Shown: positions 29,767 through 41,292 of the stretch, piece by piece
Layout: every line of letters begins with the position of its first letter
Position numbering within the stretch: the stretch's first letter is position 1
DNA from: Heloderma charlesbogerti
Taxonomy: Eukaryota; Chordata; Lepidosauria; Squamata; Helodermatidae
NCBI GenBank assembly: GCA_026122225.1
Contig: JANEZZ010001568.1
Span: 62,001 to 126,000 of the forward strand
Reading direction: 5' to 3'
Length of the DNA: 64,000 nucleotides
Position numbers and translations under genes: made by a program
The notes under the pieces: model-generated
Seen by the model: only the letters and a program-made list of their open reading frames with translations
Databases searched by the model: none
What the model was told of the DNA's origin: nothing

Positions 29767-32700
29767 CTTCAGCAAAGGAGATCGTTACCTTGTCATGGTG
29801 CTGGAGCTTGAGCACCTCAATGACGTCATGAGCTAAACCGTGAAGGGACACCCAAGACGGGAAGGTCATGGCAGAGACGTCAGACTAAATACGATCCCTG
29901 GGGAAGGAAACGACAACCCACCCCAGTATTCTTGCCATGAAAACTCAATGGATCAGTACAACCAGAGATATGTCGGTATACCATCGGAAGATGGGACTCC
30001 CAGGTTGGAAGATGGTCAAAATGCTACTGGGGAGGAACAGAGGATAAGTTCAACTAGCCCCAGATGTGATGACGCAGCTAGCTCAAAGCCGAAAGGATGG
30101 CTAGCAGCCGATGGTGCTGGTGGTGAACGACGAATCCGATGTTCTAAAGATCAACACACCATAGGAACCTGGAATGTAAGATCTATGAGCCAGGGCAAAT
30201 TGGATGTGGTTATTGGGGAGATGTCAAGATTAAAGATAGACATTTTGGGTGTCAGTGAACTGAAATGGACTGGAATGGGCCATTTCACATCAAATGACCA
30301 CCAGATCTACTACTGTGGACAAGAGGACCACAGAAGAAATGGAGTAGGCTTCATAATTAAGAATAAAGTGGCTAAAGCAGTGCTTGGATACAATCCAAAA
30401 AATGACAGAATGATCTCAATTCAAATTCAGGGTAAGCCATTTAACATCACAGTGGTCCAAATATACGCCCCAACCACAGATGCTGAAGAAGCAGAAGTAC
30501 ATCAGTTCTATGAGGATCTGCAGCACCTACTGGATAGTATGCCAAAAAAAGATGTGATTTTCATTATAGGAGACTGGAATGCTAAGGTGGGTAGTCAAAC
30601 GACACCTGGAATTACAGGCAAGCATGGTCTGGGCGAACAAAATGAAGCGGAACATAGGCTGATAGAATTTTGCCAAGACAACTCACTGTGCATAACAAAC
30701 ACTCTCTTCCAACAACCTAAGAGACGACTTTATACATGGACTTCACCAGACGGTCGACACCGAAATCAGATTGACTACATCCTTTGTAGCCAAAGGTGGC
30801 GGACATCTATGCAGTTGGTAAAAACAAGACCTGGAGCTGATTGTAGTTCAGATCATGAACTTCTTATTGCACAATTTAGAATCAGACTCAAGAGAACAGG
30901 GAAGACCCACAGATCAGTTAGATATGAGCTCACTAATATTCCTAATGAAGTGGAGGTGAAGAATAGATTGAAGGGACTAGATTTAGTAGATAGGGTCCCG
31001 GAAGAACTATGGACAGAAGTTCGCAACACTGTTCAGGAGGCGGCAACAAAAAACGTCCCAAAGAAAAAGAAAACCAAGAAGGCAAGATGGCTGTCTGCTG
31101 AGACACTGGAAGCAGCCCAAGAAAGAAGGAAAGCAAAAGGCAACAGTGCTAGGGGAAGATATGCCCAATTAAATGCAAAATTCCAGAGGTTAGCCAGAGG
31201 AGATAAGGAATTATTTTTAAACCACCAATGTGTGGAAGCGGAAGAAGATAATAGAATAGGAAGGACAAGAGACCTCTTCCAGAAAATTAGAAACATTGGA
31301 GGTAAATTCCAGGCAAAAATGGGTATGATCAAAAACAAAGATGGCAAGGACCTAACAGAAGCAGAAGAGATCAAGAAAAGATGGCAAGAATATACAGAAG
31401 ATCTGTAGAGGAAGGATAATAATATTGGGGATAGATTTGACGGTGTGGTCAGTGAGTTAGAGCCAGACATCCTGAAGAGTGAGGTTGAATGGGCCTTAAG
31501 AAGCATTGCTGATAACAAGGCAGCAGGAGATGAAGGTATCCTAGCTGAGCTGTTTAAAATCTTGCAAGATGATGCTGTCAAGGTGATGCATGCCATATGC
31601 CAGCAAATTTGGAAAACACAAGAATGGCCAACAGATTGGAAAAGATCAACTTATATCCCCATACCAAAAAAGGGAAGCACCAAAGAATGTTCAAACTATC
31701 GAACAGTGACACTTATTTCACATGCCAGTAAGGTAATGCTCAAGATCTTGCAAGGTAGACTCCAGCAATTCATGGAACGAGAATTGCCAGATGTCCAAGC
31801 TGGGTTTAGAAAAGGCAGAGGAACTAGAGACCAAATTGCCAATATCCGCTGGAGAATGGAGAAAGCCAGGGAGTTTCAGAAAAACATCTATTTCTGTTTT
31901 ATTGACTATTCGAAAGCCTCTGACTGTGTGGATCATAACAAATTGTGGCAAGTTCTTGGTGGTATGGGGATACCAAGTCATCTTGTCTGCCTCCTGAGGA
32001 ATCTGTATAACGACCAAGTAGCAATGGTAAGAACAGACCACGGATCAACGGACTGGTTTAAGATTGGGAAAGGAGTACGGCAGGGTTGTATACTCTCACC
32101 CTACCTATTCAACCTGTACGCAGAACACATCATGCGACATGCTGGGCTTGATGAAGCCAAGGCTGGAGTTAAAATTGCTGGAAGAAACATTAACAATCTC
32201 CGATATGCAGATGATACCACTTTGATGGCTGAAAGCGAGGAGGAGCTGAGGAACCTCATGACAAAGGTGAAAGAAGAAAGTGCAAACGCTGGGCTGCAGT
32301 TAAACCTCAAAAAAACCAAGATTATGACAACCAGCTTGATTGATAACTGGCAAATAGAGGGAGAAAACGTGGAGGCAGTGACAGACTTTGTCTTTCTAGG
32401 CACAAAGATTACTGCAGACGCTGACTGCAGCCAGGAAATCAGAAGATGTTTACTTCTTGGGAGGAGAGCAATGACAAATCTTGATAAAACAGTGAAGAGC
32501 AGAGACATCACACTGACAACAAAGGTCCGCATAGTTCAAGCAATGGGATTCCCCGTAGTAACCTATGGCTGCAAGAGCTGGACCATAAGGAAGGCTGAGC
32601 GAAGGAAGATCGATGCTTTTGAACTGTGGTGCTGGAGGAAAATTCTGAGAGTGTCTTGGACTGCAAGCAGATCAAACCAGTCCATGCTCCAGGAAATAAA

Positions 32701-32985
32701 GCCAGACTGCTCACTTGAGGGAAGGATCTTAAAGGCAAAACTGAAGTCCTTTGGCCACATCATGAGAAGACAGGATACCCTGGAGAAGATGCTGATGCTA
32801 GGGAAAGTGGAAGGCCAAAGGAAGAGGGGCCAACCAAGGGCAAGATGGATGGATGATATTCTGGAGGTGACGGACTCGACCTTGGGAGAGCTGGGGGTGG
32901 CGACGGCTGACAGGAAGCTCTGGCATGGGCTGGTCCATGAAGTCACGAAGAGTCGGAAGCGACTGAACGAATCAACAACACAACA
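29767..32985 (+). mobile_element. Full-length BovB (RTE) LINE, subfamily 2, one nonsense codon
   Basis: A 3219-bp element with a perfect 12-bp target duplication AGTATGACATTT at 29755-29766 and 32986-32997. One frame runs from about 29840 to 32992; its first in-frame ATG is 29948. The endonuclease (30160-30900) has GTWNVRSMSQGK, SELKWTGMGHF, IIGDWNAKVGSQ and SSDHELLIAQFR. A lysine-rich linker follows. The reverse transcriptase (about 31450-32400) has KAAGDEG, FRKGRGTRDQ, YFCFIDYSKA, GVRQGCILSPYLFN and the YADD box. The C-terminal part has FELWCWRKILR. The only interruption is TAG at 31406-31408, where the sister element at 11862-15073 reads TAT (Tyr). The usual TAA stop is mutated, so the frame reads on into the target duplication. 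Automatic annotation often mislabels such endonuclease frames as a craniofacial development protein. Confidence 0.96.
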
Positions 32986-32997
32986 AGTATGACATTT

Positions 32998-33911
32998 GCA
33001 GTTTTATTCTAAATTCCTTTTCTAGTTATGCCTAACATGGAGTTCGCCTTTTTTACAGTGCCATACTGGGTTGACATTTTCATTGAGCTGTCCACCCCAA
33101 CCCTAAGATCTCTTTCATGGTTGATCACCACCGCTTGCTCAAATCCCAACAGGTGATACCTGAAGTTGGGATTTTTTTGCCCCAACATTCATCACTTTAC
33201 ACTTGCTTACATTGAACCACATTTGCCATTTCAATGCCCATTCTCCCAGTTTGGATAGATCCTTTTGGAGCTCCTCACAAGCCCTTTTTGTGTTAACCTC
33301 CCTAAATAATTCGGTGTCATTGGCAAACCTGGCCATTTCACTGATCACTCCTACTTCCAGTTCATTATGAGCAAGTTGAAAAGCATTGATCATAATACAG
33401 CTTCCTGTGGGACCCCACTATTTGCTTCTCTCCATTGGGAGAATTTACCACTTATTACTACTCTCTGCTTTCTGTTCTTTAACCAATTACTGATCCATGA
33501 GGGCCTTGCCTCTTATTTCATGACTGCTGAATTTTCTCAGAAGTCTTTGGTGAGGGACTTTGTCAAAAGCCTTTTGGAAGTTCAACTAAACAATGTCTAC
33601 CGGATCAGCCCTGTCTACATGTTTATTGACACTCTGAAAGAACTCTAAAAGGTTAGTGAGACAGGAGGACTTGCATTTGCGAAAACGTTGTTGATTCTTT
33701 TCAGAGGGGCTTGTCCTTCTATATGCTTACTGGTTCTATATTTAATAATGCTTTCAACCAATTTAGCCAGGGCAGATGTTAACCTAACTGGCCTGTAATG
33801 TCCTGGATACCTCCCCTGGATCCCTTTGTATAAATTGGTGTTACATTGGCCAACTTCCAGTTCTTTGGTACAGAGGCTGATCTTAAGGATATGGTTAGAA
33901 GATCAGCAATC
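32998..33911 (-). mobile_element. CR1-clade LINE, reverse transcriptase part
   Basis: This continues the LINE of 29205-29754 upstream in its ORF2. The minus strand reads NAFQLAHNELEVGVISEMARFANDTELF (FAND in place of FADD) and KDLSKLGEWALKWQMWFNVSKCKVM, then motifs of the palm with several stops. A second BovB interrupts it at 33912. Confidence 0.8.
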
Positions 33912-34890
33912 CTGTACGAGGGTCAAGAAGCAACAGTAAGGACCAGACATGGAACAACTGATTGGTTCAAAATTGGGAAAGGAGTACGACAAGGCTGCAT
34001 ATTGTCGCCCTGCTTATTTAACTTATATGCAGAGTACATCATGAGAAACGCCGGGTTGGATGAATCACAGGTCGGAATTAAGATTGCCGGGAGAATTATC
34101 AACAACCTCAGATACGCAGACGATACCACCCTAATGGCAGAAAGTGAAGAGGATCTCAAGAGCCTCTTGTTGAGGGTGAAAGAGGAGAGTGCAAAATCTG
34201 GTTTGAAACTCATCTTTTAAAAAACGAAGATCATGGCATCTGGCCCCATCACTTCCTGGCATATGGAAGGGGAAGAAATGGAAGCAGTGACAGATTTTAT
34301 TTTCTTGGGCTCCAAGATCACCGCAGATGGTGACTGTAGCCATGAAATTAAAAGATGCTTGCTCTTTGGGAGGAAAGCTATGGCAAACCTAGACAGCATA
34401 GTAAGAAGCAGAGACATTACCTTGCCGACAAAGGTCCGTCTAATCAAAGCTATGGTTTTCCCAGTAGTAACGTATGGCTGAGGGAGCTGGACTATAAGGA
34501 AGGCTGAGCAACGAAGAATCGATGCTTTCAAACTGTGCTGGAGAAGACTCTTACGAGTCCCCTGGACTGCAAGGAGGTCAAATCAGTCGATCTTAAAGGA
34601 AATCAACCCGGAGTGCTCATTGGAAGGACAGATACTGAAGCTGAAGCTCAAATATTTTGGCTACCTAATGCGAAGAGAAAACTCTCTGGAAAAGACCCTG
34701 ATGCTGGGAAAGACTGAGGGCAAAAGGAGAAGGGGACGTCAGAGGATGAGATGGCTAGATAGCATCACTGATGCAATGAATATGGACTTGAGCACGCTCT
34801 GGGAGAGAGTGCAGGACAGGAAGGCCTGGCGTGCTCTGGTCCATGGGGTCACGAAGAGTCGGACACGACTGAACGACTGAACAACAACAA
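33912..34890 (+). mobile_element. 5'-truncated BovB LINE, subfamily 1
   Basis: It starts within the reverse transcriptase (GQEATVRTRHGTTDWFKIGK) and keeps the motifs GVRQGCILSPCLFN and RYADDTTLMAESEEDL. It then reads to the carboxy end, MHGVTKSRTRLND-like, at about 34870, and ends in ACAACAACAA. Stops near 34218 and 34480 and a shift near 34535 break it. It lies inside the CR1-clade LINE, which continues at 34891. Confidence 0.92.
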
Positions 34891-34958
34891 AATTCTATAT
34901 TTGAGTTCCTTAAGAACTCTAGGATGGATACCATCTGGGCTTGGTGATTTATTTGCTT
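34891..34958 (-). mobile_element. CR1-clade LINE, continuation
   Basis: Sixty-eight bases (TATTTGAGTTCC, AAGAACTCTAGGATGGATACC) continue the LINE after the BovB insertion. The same text is found at 5200-5235 and 54487-54525. It then abuts a plus-strand CR1 piece. Confidence 0.7.
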
Positions 34959-34960
34959 TC

Positions 34961-35698
34961 TATCCTGATTAGCAAACTAGCCCAAAGTGGGCTAGATGAA
35001 ACAACAAACAGGTGGATCCACAGTTGGCTACAGGATCGGACTCAAAGAGTGCTTATCAATGGGATCTTCTCAAACTGGGGAGAGGTAATGAGTGGGGTAC
35101 TGCAGGGCTCAGTCCTGGGCCCTGTGCTCTTCAACATTTTGATTAATGACTTGGAGGAGGAGGTGCAGGGAATGCTGATCAAATTTGCAGATGACACAAA
35201 ATTAGGCGGGATAGCTAATACCCTGGAAGACAGAAACAAAATTCAAAGTGATCTTGATAGGCTGGAGCGCTAGGCAGAAAACAACAGAATGACATTTAAT
35301 AGGGATAAATGCCAAGTTCTGTACCTAGGAAAAAGAAACCAAAGGCACAGTTACAAGATGGGGGATACTTTTTTAAAGGATCATAGAATCATAGCGTAGG
35401 AAGGAGCCTACAAGACCATCGAGTCCAACCCCCTACTCAATGCAGGAAGCCTGATTCCCAGGTGGTCTCCCATCCAAGTACTAACCAGGGCTTCCGAGAT
35501 CAGGCCAGGTAGCAGTGATGGAGAATGACGTCCCCTTGACAGATACCCTGGAGAACTACTACCAACCAGAGTAAATGGTATTGGCTCAACTATACTACAT
35601 GCGAGAAGGATCTTGGAATTGTTGTAGATCACAAGCTGAAGATGAGCCAACAATGGTCTTATAGGCCCCTTCCAACACTACTATTCTATGATTGTATG
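34961..35698 (+). mobile_element. CR1 fragment with internal SINE
   Basis: Plus-strand CR1 ORF2 from LISKLAQSGLDETTNRWIHS through the FADD box (IKFADDTKLGGIANTLED) to about 35371. A SINE-like unit interrupts it (35372-35577). It resumes at about 35592 (CGAGAAGGATCTTGGAATTG) and jumps to the 3' end with ATTCTATGATTGTATG at 35684-35699. A TAG near 35271 and the internal loss inactivate it. Confidence 0.85.
35372..35577 (-). mobile_element. 5S rRNA-like SINE with CR1-derived 3' tail
   Basis: On the minus strand a 5S-like core (about 35452-35510) has TGATCTCGGAAGC directly joined to CCTGGTTAGTACTTGGATGG and GAGACCACCTGGGAAT. This is the 3' half of vertebrate 5S rRNA with about 14 bases missing. 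It is preceded by a stretch resembling the inverted tail of the tRNA-type SINE. It is followed without a break by a CR1 3' end (GAGTAGGGGGTTGGACTCG, GGTCTTGTAGGCTCC, TATGATTCTATGATCC) and AAAAAA. The unit sits within another CR1 in the opposite direction. Gene-like 5S function is excluded by the deletion. Confidence 0.7.
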
Positions 35699-36535
35699 TG
35701 AGTAACTCAACAAGTGCAAAGTCTGACTGTCTGTGTATACTGTACATGCATTGAATATGCCTTGAATTTGCATGGAAGACACTGTAGAAGAATTGAATAT
35801 GACACACGAACACCCCCAGTTTATCCACTCAAGAAACCCATCCAGGCACTCTTCACAATAATACACCTTACATTCAGTACATTCAGGGCCCAATCCTAGG
35901 CATGTTTGAACAGAAAGAAAGTCCTACTGTATGGCTGGGAGTTGTAGGACTTTTTTCTTTCTAAACATAGTTGCATTGTACCCCACTCTTTCATCTTCCT
36001 TCCTGCATTGTGGCTACTTTATCCTTGGAGGGTTTTTTCCTTTATTCCAAATAAATTGGGATGATATTCTCAGCTTTGCTTTTGCCTGTTTATCTTCCAG
36101 TTTTAAAGGTAAAGACCAGCTATTGGGAGATAAACAAACAAACAAACAAAAGCTTAATTGTGGTATTATCGACATTTAGGTTCCAATCGGATCCCCCCTT
36201 TCCTGGGTGTAATCCCAATTGAACGCCAGGGAACTTACTTCTGCATAGGCATGCGTAGGAGTGCACTAACAATGACTGAAATACAGCCAGACATCACATT
36301 ATTACAACAACAACCACACGTATAGAAAAAAAGAATAATCGTAAGTGTGTGAAAAATCCTAGACCTGAGTGTCAGTCCTGTGTCCACTTACCTGGGAGAA
36401 AGCCCCTTCGAACTCAGCGGGGCTCACCTTGGAGTACAAATGTACATGATGGCAGTATAGGAGAAATATTTTTAGATCATGGGAAAGGATACCTAAAAAG
36501 GCTCCTGGAATGGCTTACAATCAGTCAGTAAAGGA
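35699..36535. repeat. Duplicated block B0 (upstream of class II beta copy B)
   Basis: From about 35800 to 36520 it matches 11640-11861 and 15074-15480, without the BovB that splits the A version. It therefore shows the pre-insertion state, with a single CTTCCTGCATTG where A has the duplicated CCCTCCTGCAAT. A (CAAA)n tract lies at 36133-36150. No gene is seen. Confidence 0.75.
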
Positions 36536-36539
36536 AGAC

Positions 36540-37575
36540 TTTCTTGAGGTGTTGTGTTATGTCCTGCTTGCAGATTGGATTAGGCTGAGGGAGCAACTTA
36601 CAACAACCCTGCAGTGTTGTCCAGTGCTGTTTTCCTTACACTGCAGGTTGGGGGAGAGAGTCGGGGAGGACAACCCTGCAGTGCAGGCCAGTGTTATTAT
36701 ACATCTTCCAGAATGGAGGGGGGGGCTTTGGCTGTGAGAGAAGGGCGTAGGGCAGCCCTGCAGTGTAGTCCACTGCTGGGACTGAGGCTGGTTGGGACCC
36801 TCAGCCCAAACTCCTCTTACAAAAGAGCCCTCAGCTTGCAGCACAGGCCCCACTGCTTCACTGGCAGCCCTCCCTTCAGTCCCCTTCCAAGACCAAATCA
36901 AGCCCTGAACTGCAGGCAGAATCTTCTTCCTCCATGGACTTTTCAGTGTTTAAAAGCAAAACAGGAACGAAATGTTTTCTCATAAAAGGGGACCTGAGCG
37001 AGGGTGGGGGTGGGGGGGGACTCCTCCCTCTGCTGCTGCATTATTTTCTGTGGGGAGAGGGTGCGACGTTCTGGGCATCTTCCCCTTCTGCCCTGCAAGA
37101 GAAGGAATCATGGAATAAGGTCTACTCAAACTCGTCCTTGGAGGGATCTGTCCAGGGCCACCCAAGACATTTTGCTGCCTGAAGGGAACCAGAAAATCCC
37201 CCCCCCCTGAGCTGTGCTCTGTGTGCCCCACCTCCCAATGCACACACTATCATACACTACCCAGATGTCAGGTCCAAATTCCAGCTTCCCCATGAAGCTC
37301 CTGGGATCCCCTTGGCCCAATTGCAACCTCTCAGCCTACCCTACCTCACAGGGCTGTTGTGAGGATAAAAATGTGGGGAGAGGATTTGCACACCACCTTT
37401 AGTTCCTGGAGAAAAGGTGAAATATAAATATAATCACATAAAGTTAAGAGTATCTGTAGTTGAAAGAACACAATTCTGACAATATGCGATAAATCGTTCA
37501 AAACAAGCCACCCAAGCATGCAAAGTGACCATGTGTGCATTGCGCAGTTGCTTATGAATCGCACGCAGGGACATG
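36540..37575. repeat. Duplicated block B1 (5' flank of copy B)
   Basis: It matches 88-1085 nearly end to end. It is non-coding, with a poly-C run near 37198. It ends at 37520-37575 with a GCAAAGTGACCATGTGTGC...GCACGCAGGGAC segment that recurs at 42391-42450. These two places are the direct repeats flanking the promoter/exon 1 segment. Confidence 0.8.
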
Positions 37576-38328
37576 CGTTTGATTTTATTTTTCCTATTTT
37601 TCATCAAGTTGCCTTTCAATGTCTCCTCATATCCACTTATATTTCCCTTAAATGTTTACTATTAATTCCTCTCATTTCTTAAATCTACCCTTACTTGATT
37701 TTTGTCAATGAAGATTGCTTCGTTCTATAACTCCCCCCACCGCCCCCGCTTTGCTCATCTTGTAGATTCCTGGCGCCTGGTGTACTCTTATTTTCTTCTG
37801 CAATGTAACAGATGTGGTGTGAAAAGAAATAGAATGCAGAGTTTGACCCTGAAGGCAAGCCTGAATTGTAAACATCCTGATATGTAATCTGTGATCTGAG
37901 TGTGAATTAGAACACTATGAAATGTGAAAAGGCCAACAGTCTAAACCAGTCCATGTCATGTGAATAGCCCAGATCAGGAAGGGGAGCTGTGAATGGAGGA
38001 TGGATGGTTTTATTGCAGCAGGGCCAGACAGGGGTGCTCTGGCATGTGCTGAAGATTGCCAACGTATCCGTTACAGAAGATGGACGTGGGCCAATAAAAA
38101 AGGAGGACGGCACGTTATGACCACAGGAACAACCTCAAGAAATGTCGGGGAGTCGGAAGGAGGTGCCAGGCTGTCTACAACAAATGTCAATCCTGGAAAT
38201 TGGGAACATGATGTATTATCAACAAAGAGCATACTGAACCCCTCTTTGATCCCATGAGCCCCAATGGAGGAAAAAAGGGTATAAAACCCCTGCATCTGCA
38301 CCTCCTCCTCCAAGTCATTAATAAAAAT
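37576..38328. other. Unrecognised sequence upstream of class II beta promoter
   Basis: Absent from copy A. There is a TATA-like GGGTATAAAACCCC near 38278 and a 40-bp CR1 remnant (CACCTCCTCCTCCAAGTCATT) at about 38298-38320. No exon is recognised. Confidence 0.4.
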
Positions 38329-38329
38329 G

Positions 38330-38366
38330 ATTTAGCCAAGCTAAATGATATTTAGCTTGGCTAAAT
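38330..38366. repeat. Perfect inverted repeat, 17-nt arms
   Basis: Arms 38330-38346 and 38350-38366 are exact inverse complements (ATTTAGCCAAGCTAAAT and its complement) with only GAT between them. No element or gene is clearly attached. Confidence 0.9.
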
Positions 38367-40284
38367 ATCGGAGAGGTGGACCCCCCAGCTGGCAAATGCA
38401 TTCCCATGTTCATAAGGGCTTGGAAAATTAATTCTGTTTGGCAACCTGATGGGGGGGGGCACAACCAGGAACAGTTGTGGGCACATGGGGAGACCCAACA
38501 CCATTGGGAGAGGAGAAGAAAGGGTTGGGGTGAGCCTGTGGGAGCTGGGAGGGAGAGAGGTTTCCAGGGAGGACCACACACACCATCCTGGCCGATGGAG
38601 TCCCGCAGCCTCAGATCCTGGAGGTGGTGGACGGCCTTCCTCGCAGGAAAGCCCGTGCTCCACCCCTGAGCCACGGCCCTCTGTCATGACAGCTCGTAGC
38701 CCTTGAGAGCGGGGCCATCCCTACATCCTGTGGCGGCCAGTTCCATGGGTTAACTCTGGGCTGTGGGAGGGAGCCCTTCCCCTGTCCGTCCCCAGTCTCC
38801 CACCATCAGCCTGGGCGGTCTGGGTCCTGTATGGCTATGCATCGCAGAGGCTTCAGTCGGGGATCAGGCTGCTTCCTCCGTTCCTCTGCGCAAGGGAGCC
38901 TTTTTGCCACCATTCAGTTACGTGCTGGCTCCGGGCGGGTCTCACCCTGGGAGCCGCTGGTTCTGCAGCCATTTCCATGCTGGGCCCCACCTGGCTGCTC
39001 CCCTTGGCCCACTTGGGCAGCCCGGCCCCTCTGTTGCTCGCCTGTGAAATGGCATCGGGGCTTATTTGATCTGAGCCCAAGGCTGGAAACGCTTTTCCAT
39101 GCTCGCATTCACCCCTGGATCAAACATGTGGTGGTAATAGAAATTTGCCCCTGAGCATGTGCAGAGTGTATTTACTTCCCTCTGGAGTAGCCTAAACAGG
39201 CTCATGCACGACTATGGGATGGGTGGAGGATGTTGATTTTCCCAAGGAAGCCAAAACTGCTTGGCCCAGTCCTGGGGGTGGTGCTGCCGGCCTTTCCTCG
39301 CCTGGCCCTTCCACCCCCAGCCCCGGTCTGCACGCTGGCTCTGTGCCAGGGTTTCCCAGGCCTGGATAGTCACCTGGTACGGCTGTTGTGTGCGTGTCCC
39401 GGTTTGGGTTTTGCAGGGAGTTTTCTCGAGTCGAGACTTGAGCTCTGCCAATCGCAGGCTCCGTGATTGCGCTGGTCATCAGTTGCTGGGCAGGGAAGGC
39501 CTCGCCTTTGCAAATCCGTCTCTTGAACGGGGTCTTTACAGGCTGCCCTGAACTTCTCGGACTCCTGCAGGCTGGGGAGAGTCGCTCTGGGGGAGGGGGG
39601 GGGAGGTCGAAAATGAGCCATTGACAAAGCCCCCCCCCTCCCCCCGCTTCAGGCTTCCTGCTTCAGGAACAAAACCAGCAGGGGTGAAATCCAGCGAAGG
39701 TCTCCCACTGACAGACGCCCAGGGCAGATTTCCTGGGTGGGGGTGGGGGCTCCAGGGGGAGGGGGAGGGGAGAAAGTCTTCTTGTGCCAGCAGAAGCCCC
39801 TCGTGCAACATCGGATCCTCCCCCAAGAGCCTCGGAGCTCCTCCAGGACTCACAGATCAACTGGGGTCCATACCAGCCTGGCTGCTTCCTCAGAGGCATG
39901 AGGGGCTCTCCTTGGGTGGCAGCGAGAGGTCTGCATGCGTGCACAGAGGTACATGGAGAGAAACAGCGGCCCCCAGAACAGGCTCTTCTTGGTTGGGGGC
40001 AGCGAAGGTGCAAAGCGGCCAGGGGGCAGGCTGTCTGGGCAGCCTGCCTGGCCAGGGCTCCTTCTTGCGTCTTTGAACAGAACCCCAGAAGGGCCCAGAT
40101 GCTGCTCAGACTCAAGGGCCCATCCAGTCCCGCACCCTCTTTCCCACAGTGGCCAACCAGGTGCCCCTGAGGAGCTCCCAAGGAGGGTCACACACAGGTG
40201 GGGTCAGGGGTGGGTGGCGCTTGGCAGTCTTTTCAGTGGTGGCCCCCCAGCTGCAGAATGACTTGCTTCCCCACCAAGGGAGGG
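38367..40284. other. GC-rich 5' flank of copy B with SINE and LINE remnants
   Basis: No exon is recognised. At about 38585-38690 there is a minus-strand tRNA-SINE head (inverse complement GTGGCTCAGGGGTGGAGCACGG). At about 38690-38770 there is a decayed LINE tail (GCCATCCCTACATCCTGTGGC, TTCCATGGGTTAACT). The rest is GC-rich, with several G/C runs and overlapping frames on both strands. Confidence 0.45.
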
Positions 40285-40545
40285 GCTGCAGCTCCGTGGT
40301 AGAACACCTGCTTTGCATGCAGAAGGCCCCATCCCAGCACCAGGCAAAGACCCTTTTATTTCCCAGGGCTTTTAAAGTCTCATCTACCTTGTTTTTTTTT
40401 CAGTCGCTGTCACTTGGGTTTTTATGCCACTCTATACTTTTATACTTGCGTGTTTTCATGTCATGGGATATGTTTTAATCTATTGAAAATGTGTTGTATT
40501 CCTTGTCTTCGGCTGCCCTGAGAGCTCTGTGATAGGCCTGCCCTG
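40285..40545 (+). mobile_element. SINE head and L2-like 3' tail
   Basis: A tRNA-SINE head fragment (CTCCGTGGTAGAACACCTGC, TTTGCATGCAGAAGG) runs into an L2-like 3' end (CAAAGACCCTTTTATTTCCC, GGCTGCCCTGAGAGCTCTGTG). Either two fragments lie side by side or this is a SINE with an L2-type tail. Confidence 0.6.
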
Positions 40546-41240
40546 CCCTGACTCATGGAGGGTCCCAAGCACAGCTGCTCCATTGGGGGTCGAAGGGCCC
40601 AATCCTGGCAAATGTAGTTCGAAGGACCTCTGGGTAGCAGGCATGGGAGAATGTCTCCCCTTCCGCTGGGCCTCAGAGACGGCAGCCCAGAAGCTTCTCA
40701 GCATTGTCTGTTGGGCTGCTGGGTGACTTGGTCCAGCTGTGCTGGTCCCAGCAGACCCTCCCACAGAGACCCCTCCCGCAAGGCTTTGGGGGGAGTCCGG
40801 AGGCATCCCAAGGGGTCCCGTCCCAGGAAGACCAGCAGGTGGAGGCAGCCGGAGGGAGCAGCCCCAGAGTGGCACAGAGGGAGAAAGAACCGACTTGGGG
40901 GGGGAGACAGAGCTTGCCTGCCAGACCCCTGAGGGGCCAAGGGAAGCCCCCCCTGGCACTGAGAGGAGCGCCTCCTCCCCACACCCACCCAGGCCCCAGG
41001 CCCAGCTCACGGGGCCTGGGATGCCCCTTCCCAAAGTTCATCCGGCTAACAGGCCGACTGACTCTCTGGCTGAGATGAAGCTTCCTGGCTGGAGCCCCCC
41101 TCAGCTGCAGCCCCCTAGCCTGGCAGGAGGAGGAACTGGGCGGGGGGCTCTTTAATTCACCCCCTCCAACACAGGCACAGCCTCCTCTGTCTCCTTCTCC
41201 ATCAAAACCTGTCTTCTCACAGAAGACGAACCAGCTGAGC
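40546..41240. other. Distal upstream region of class II beta copy B
   Basis: GC-rich, with no recognised exon or repeat. It leads directly into the X-Y promoter module. Confidence 0.4.
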
Positions 41241-41242
41241 TT

Positions 41243-41292
41243 CTGCTGGAGACGGATGACGCGGCTGAATGGCGAATTCTCACTGACTGGTG
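41243..41292 (+). promoter_or_regulatory. MHC class II X/X2-Y promoter module
   Basis: An X1-like box lies at 41243-41258 (GGAGACGGATG core; known class II X boxes read CCTAGCAACAGATG or CCTAGAGACAGATG). It is followed at 41257-41264 by TGACGCGG, a partial match to the CRE-like X2 box. Eighteen bases later CTGACTGGTG (41283-41292) matches the Y box CTGATTGG at all but one core base. The X2-Y spacing of about two helical turns and the position about 125 bp before the ATG are those of class II promoters bound by RFX, CREB and NF-Y and driven by CIITA. No clear S/W box is seen upstream, and no TATA box, as is usual for the family. Confidence 0.7.

Noticed and set aside
30160..31408. Host gene resembling 'craniofacial development protein 2-like'
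   Set aside because: The frame is the BovB endonuclease; motifs and target duplications show it is a transposon, not a host gene.
35452..35510. Functional 5S rRNA gene
   Set aside because: Only the 3' half is present, about 14 bases are missing and the 5' half is replaced by other sequence.
37870..38290. Possible second LTR (GGGTATAAAACCCC near 38278)
   Set aside because: A TATA-like word alone; no inverted ends, target duplication or polyadenylation signal could be found.
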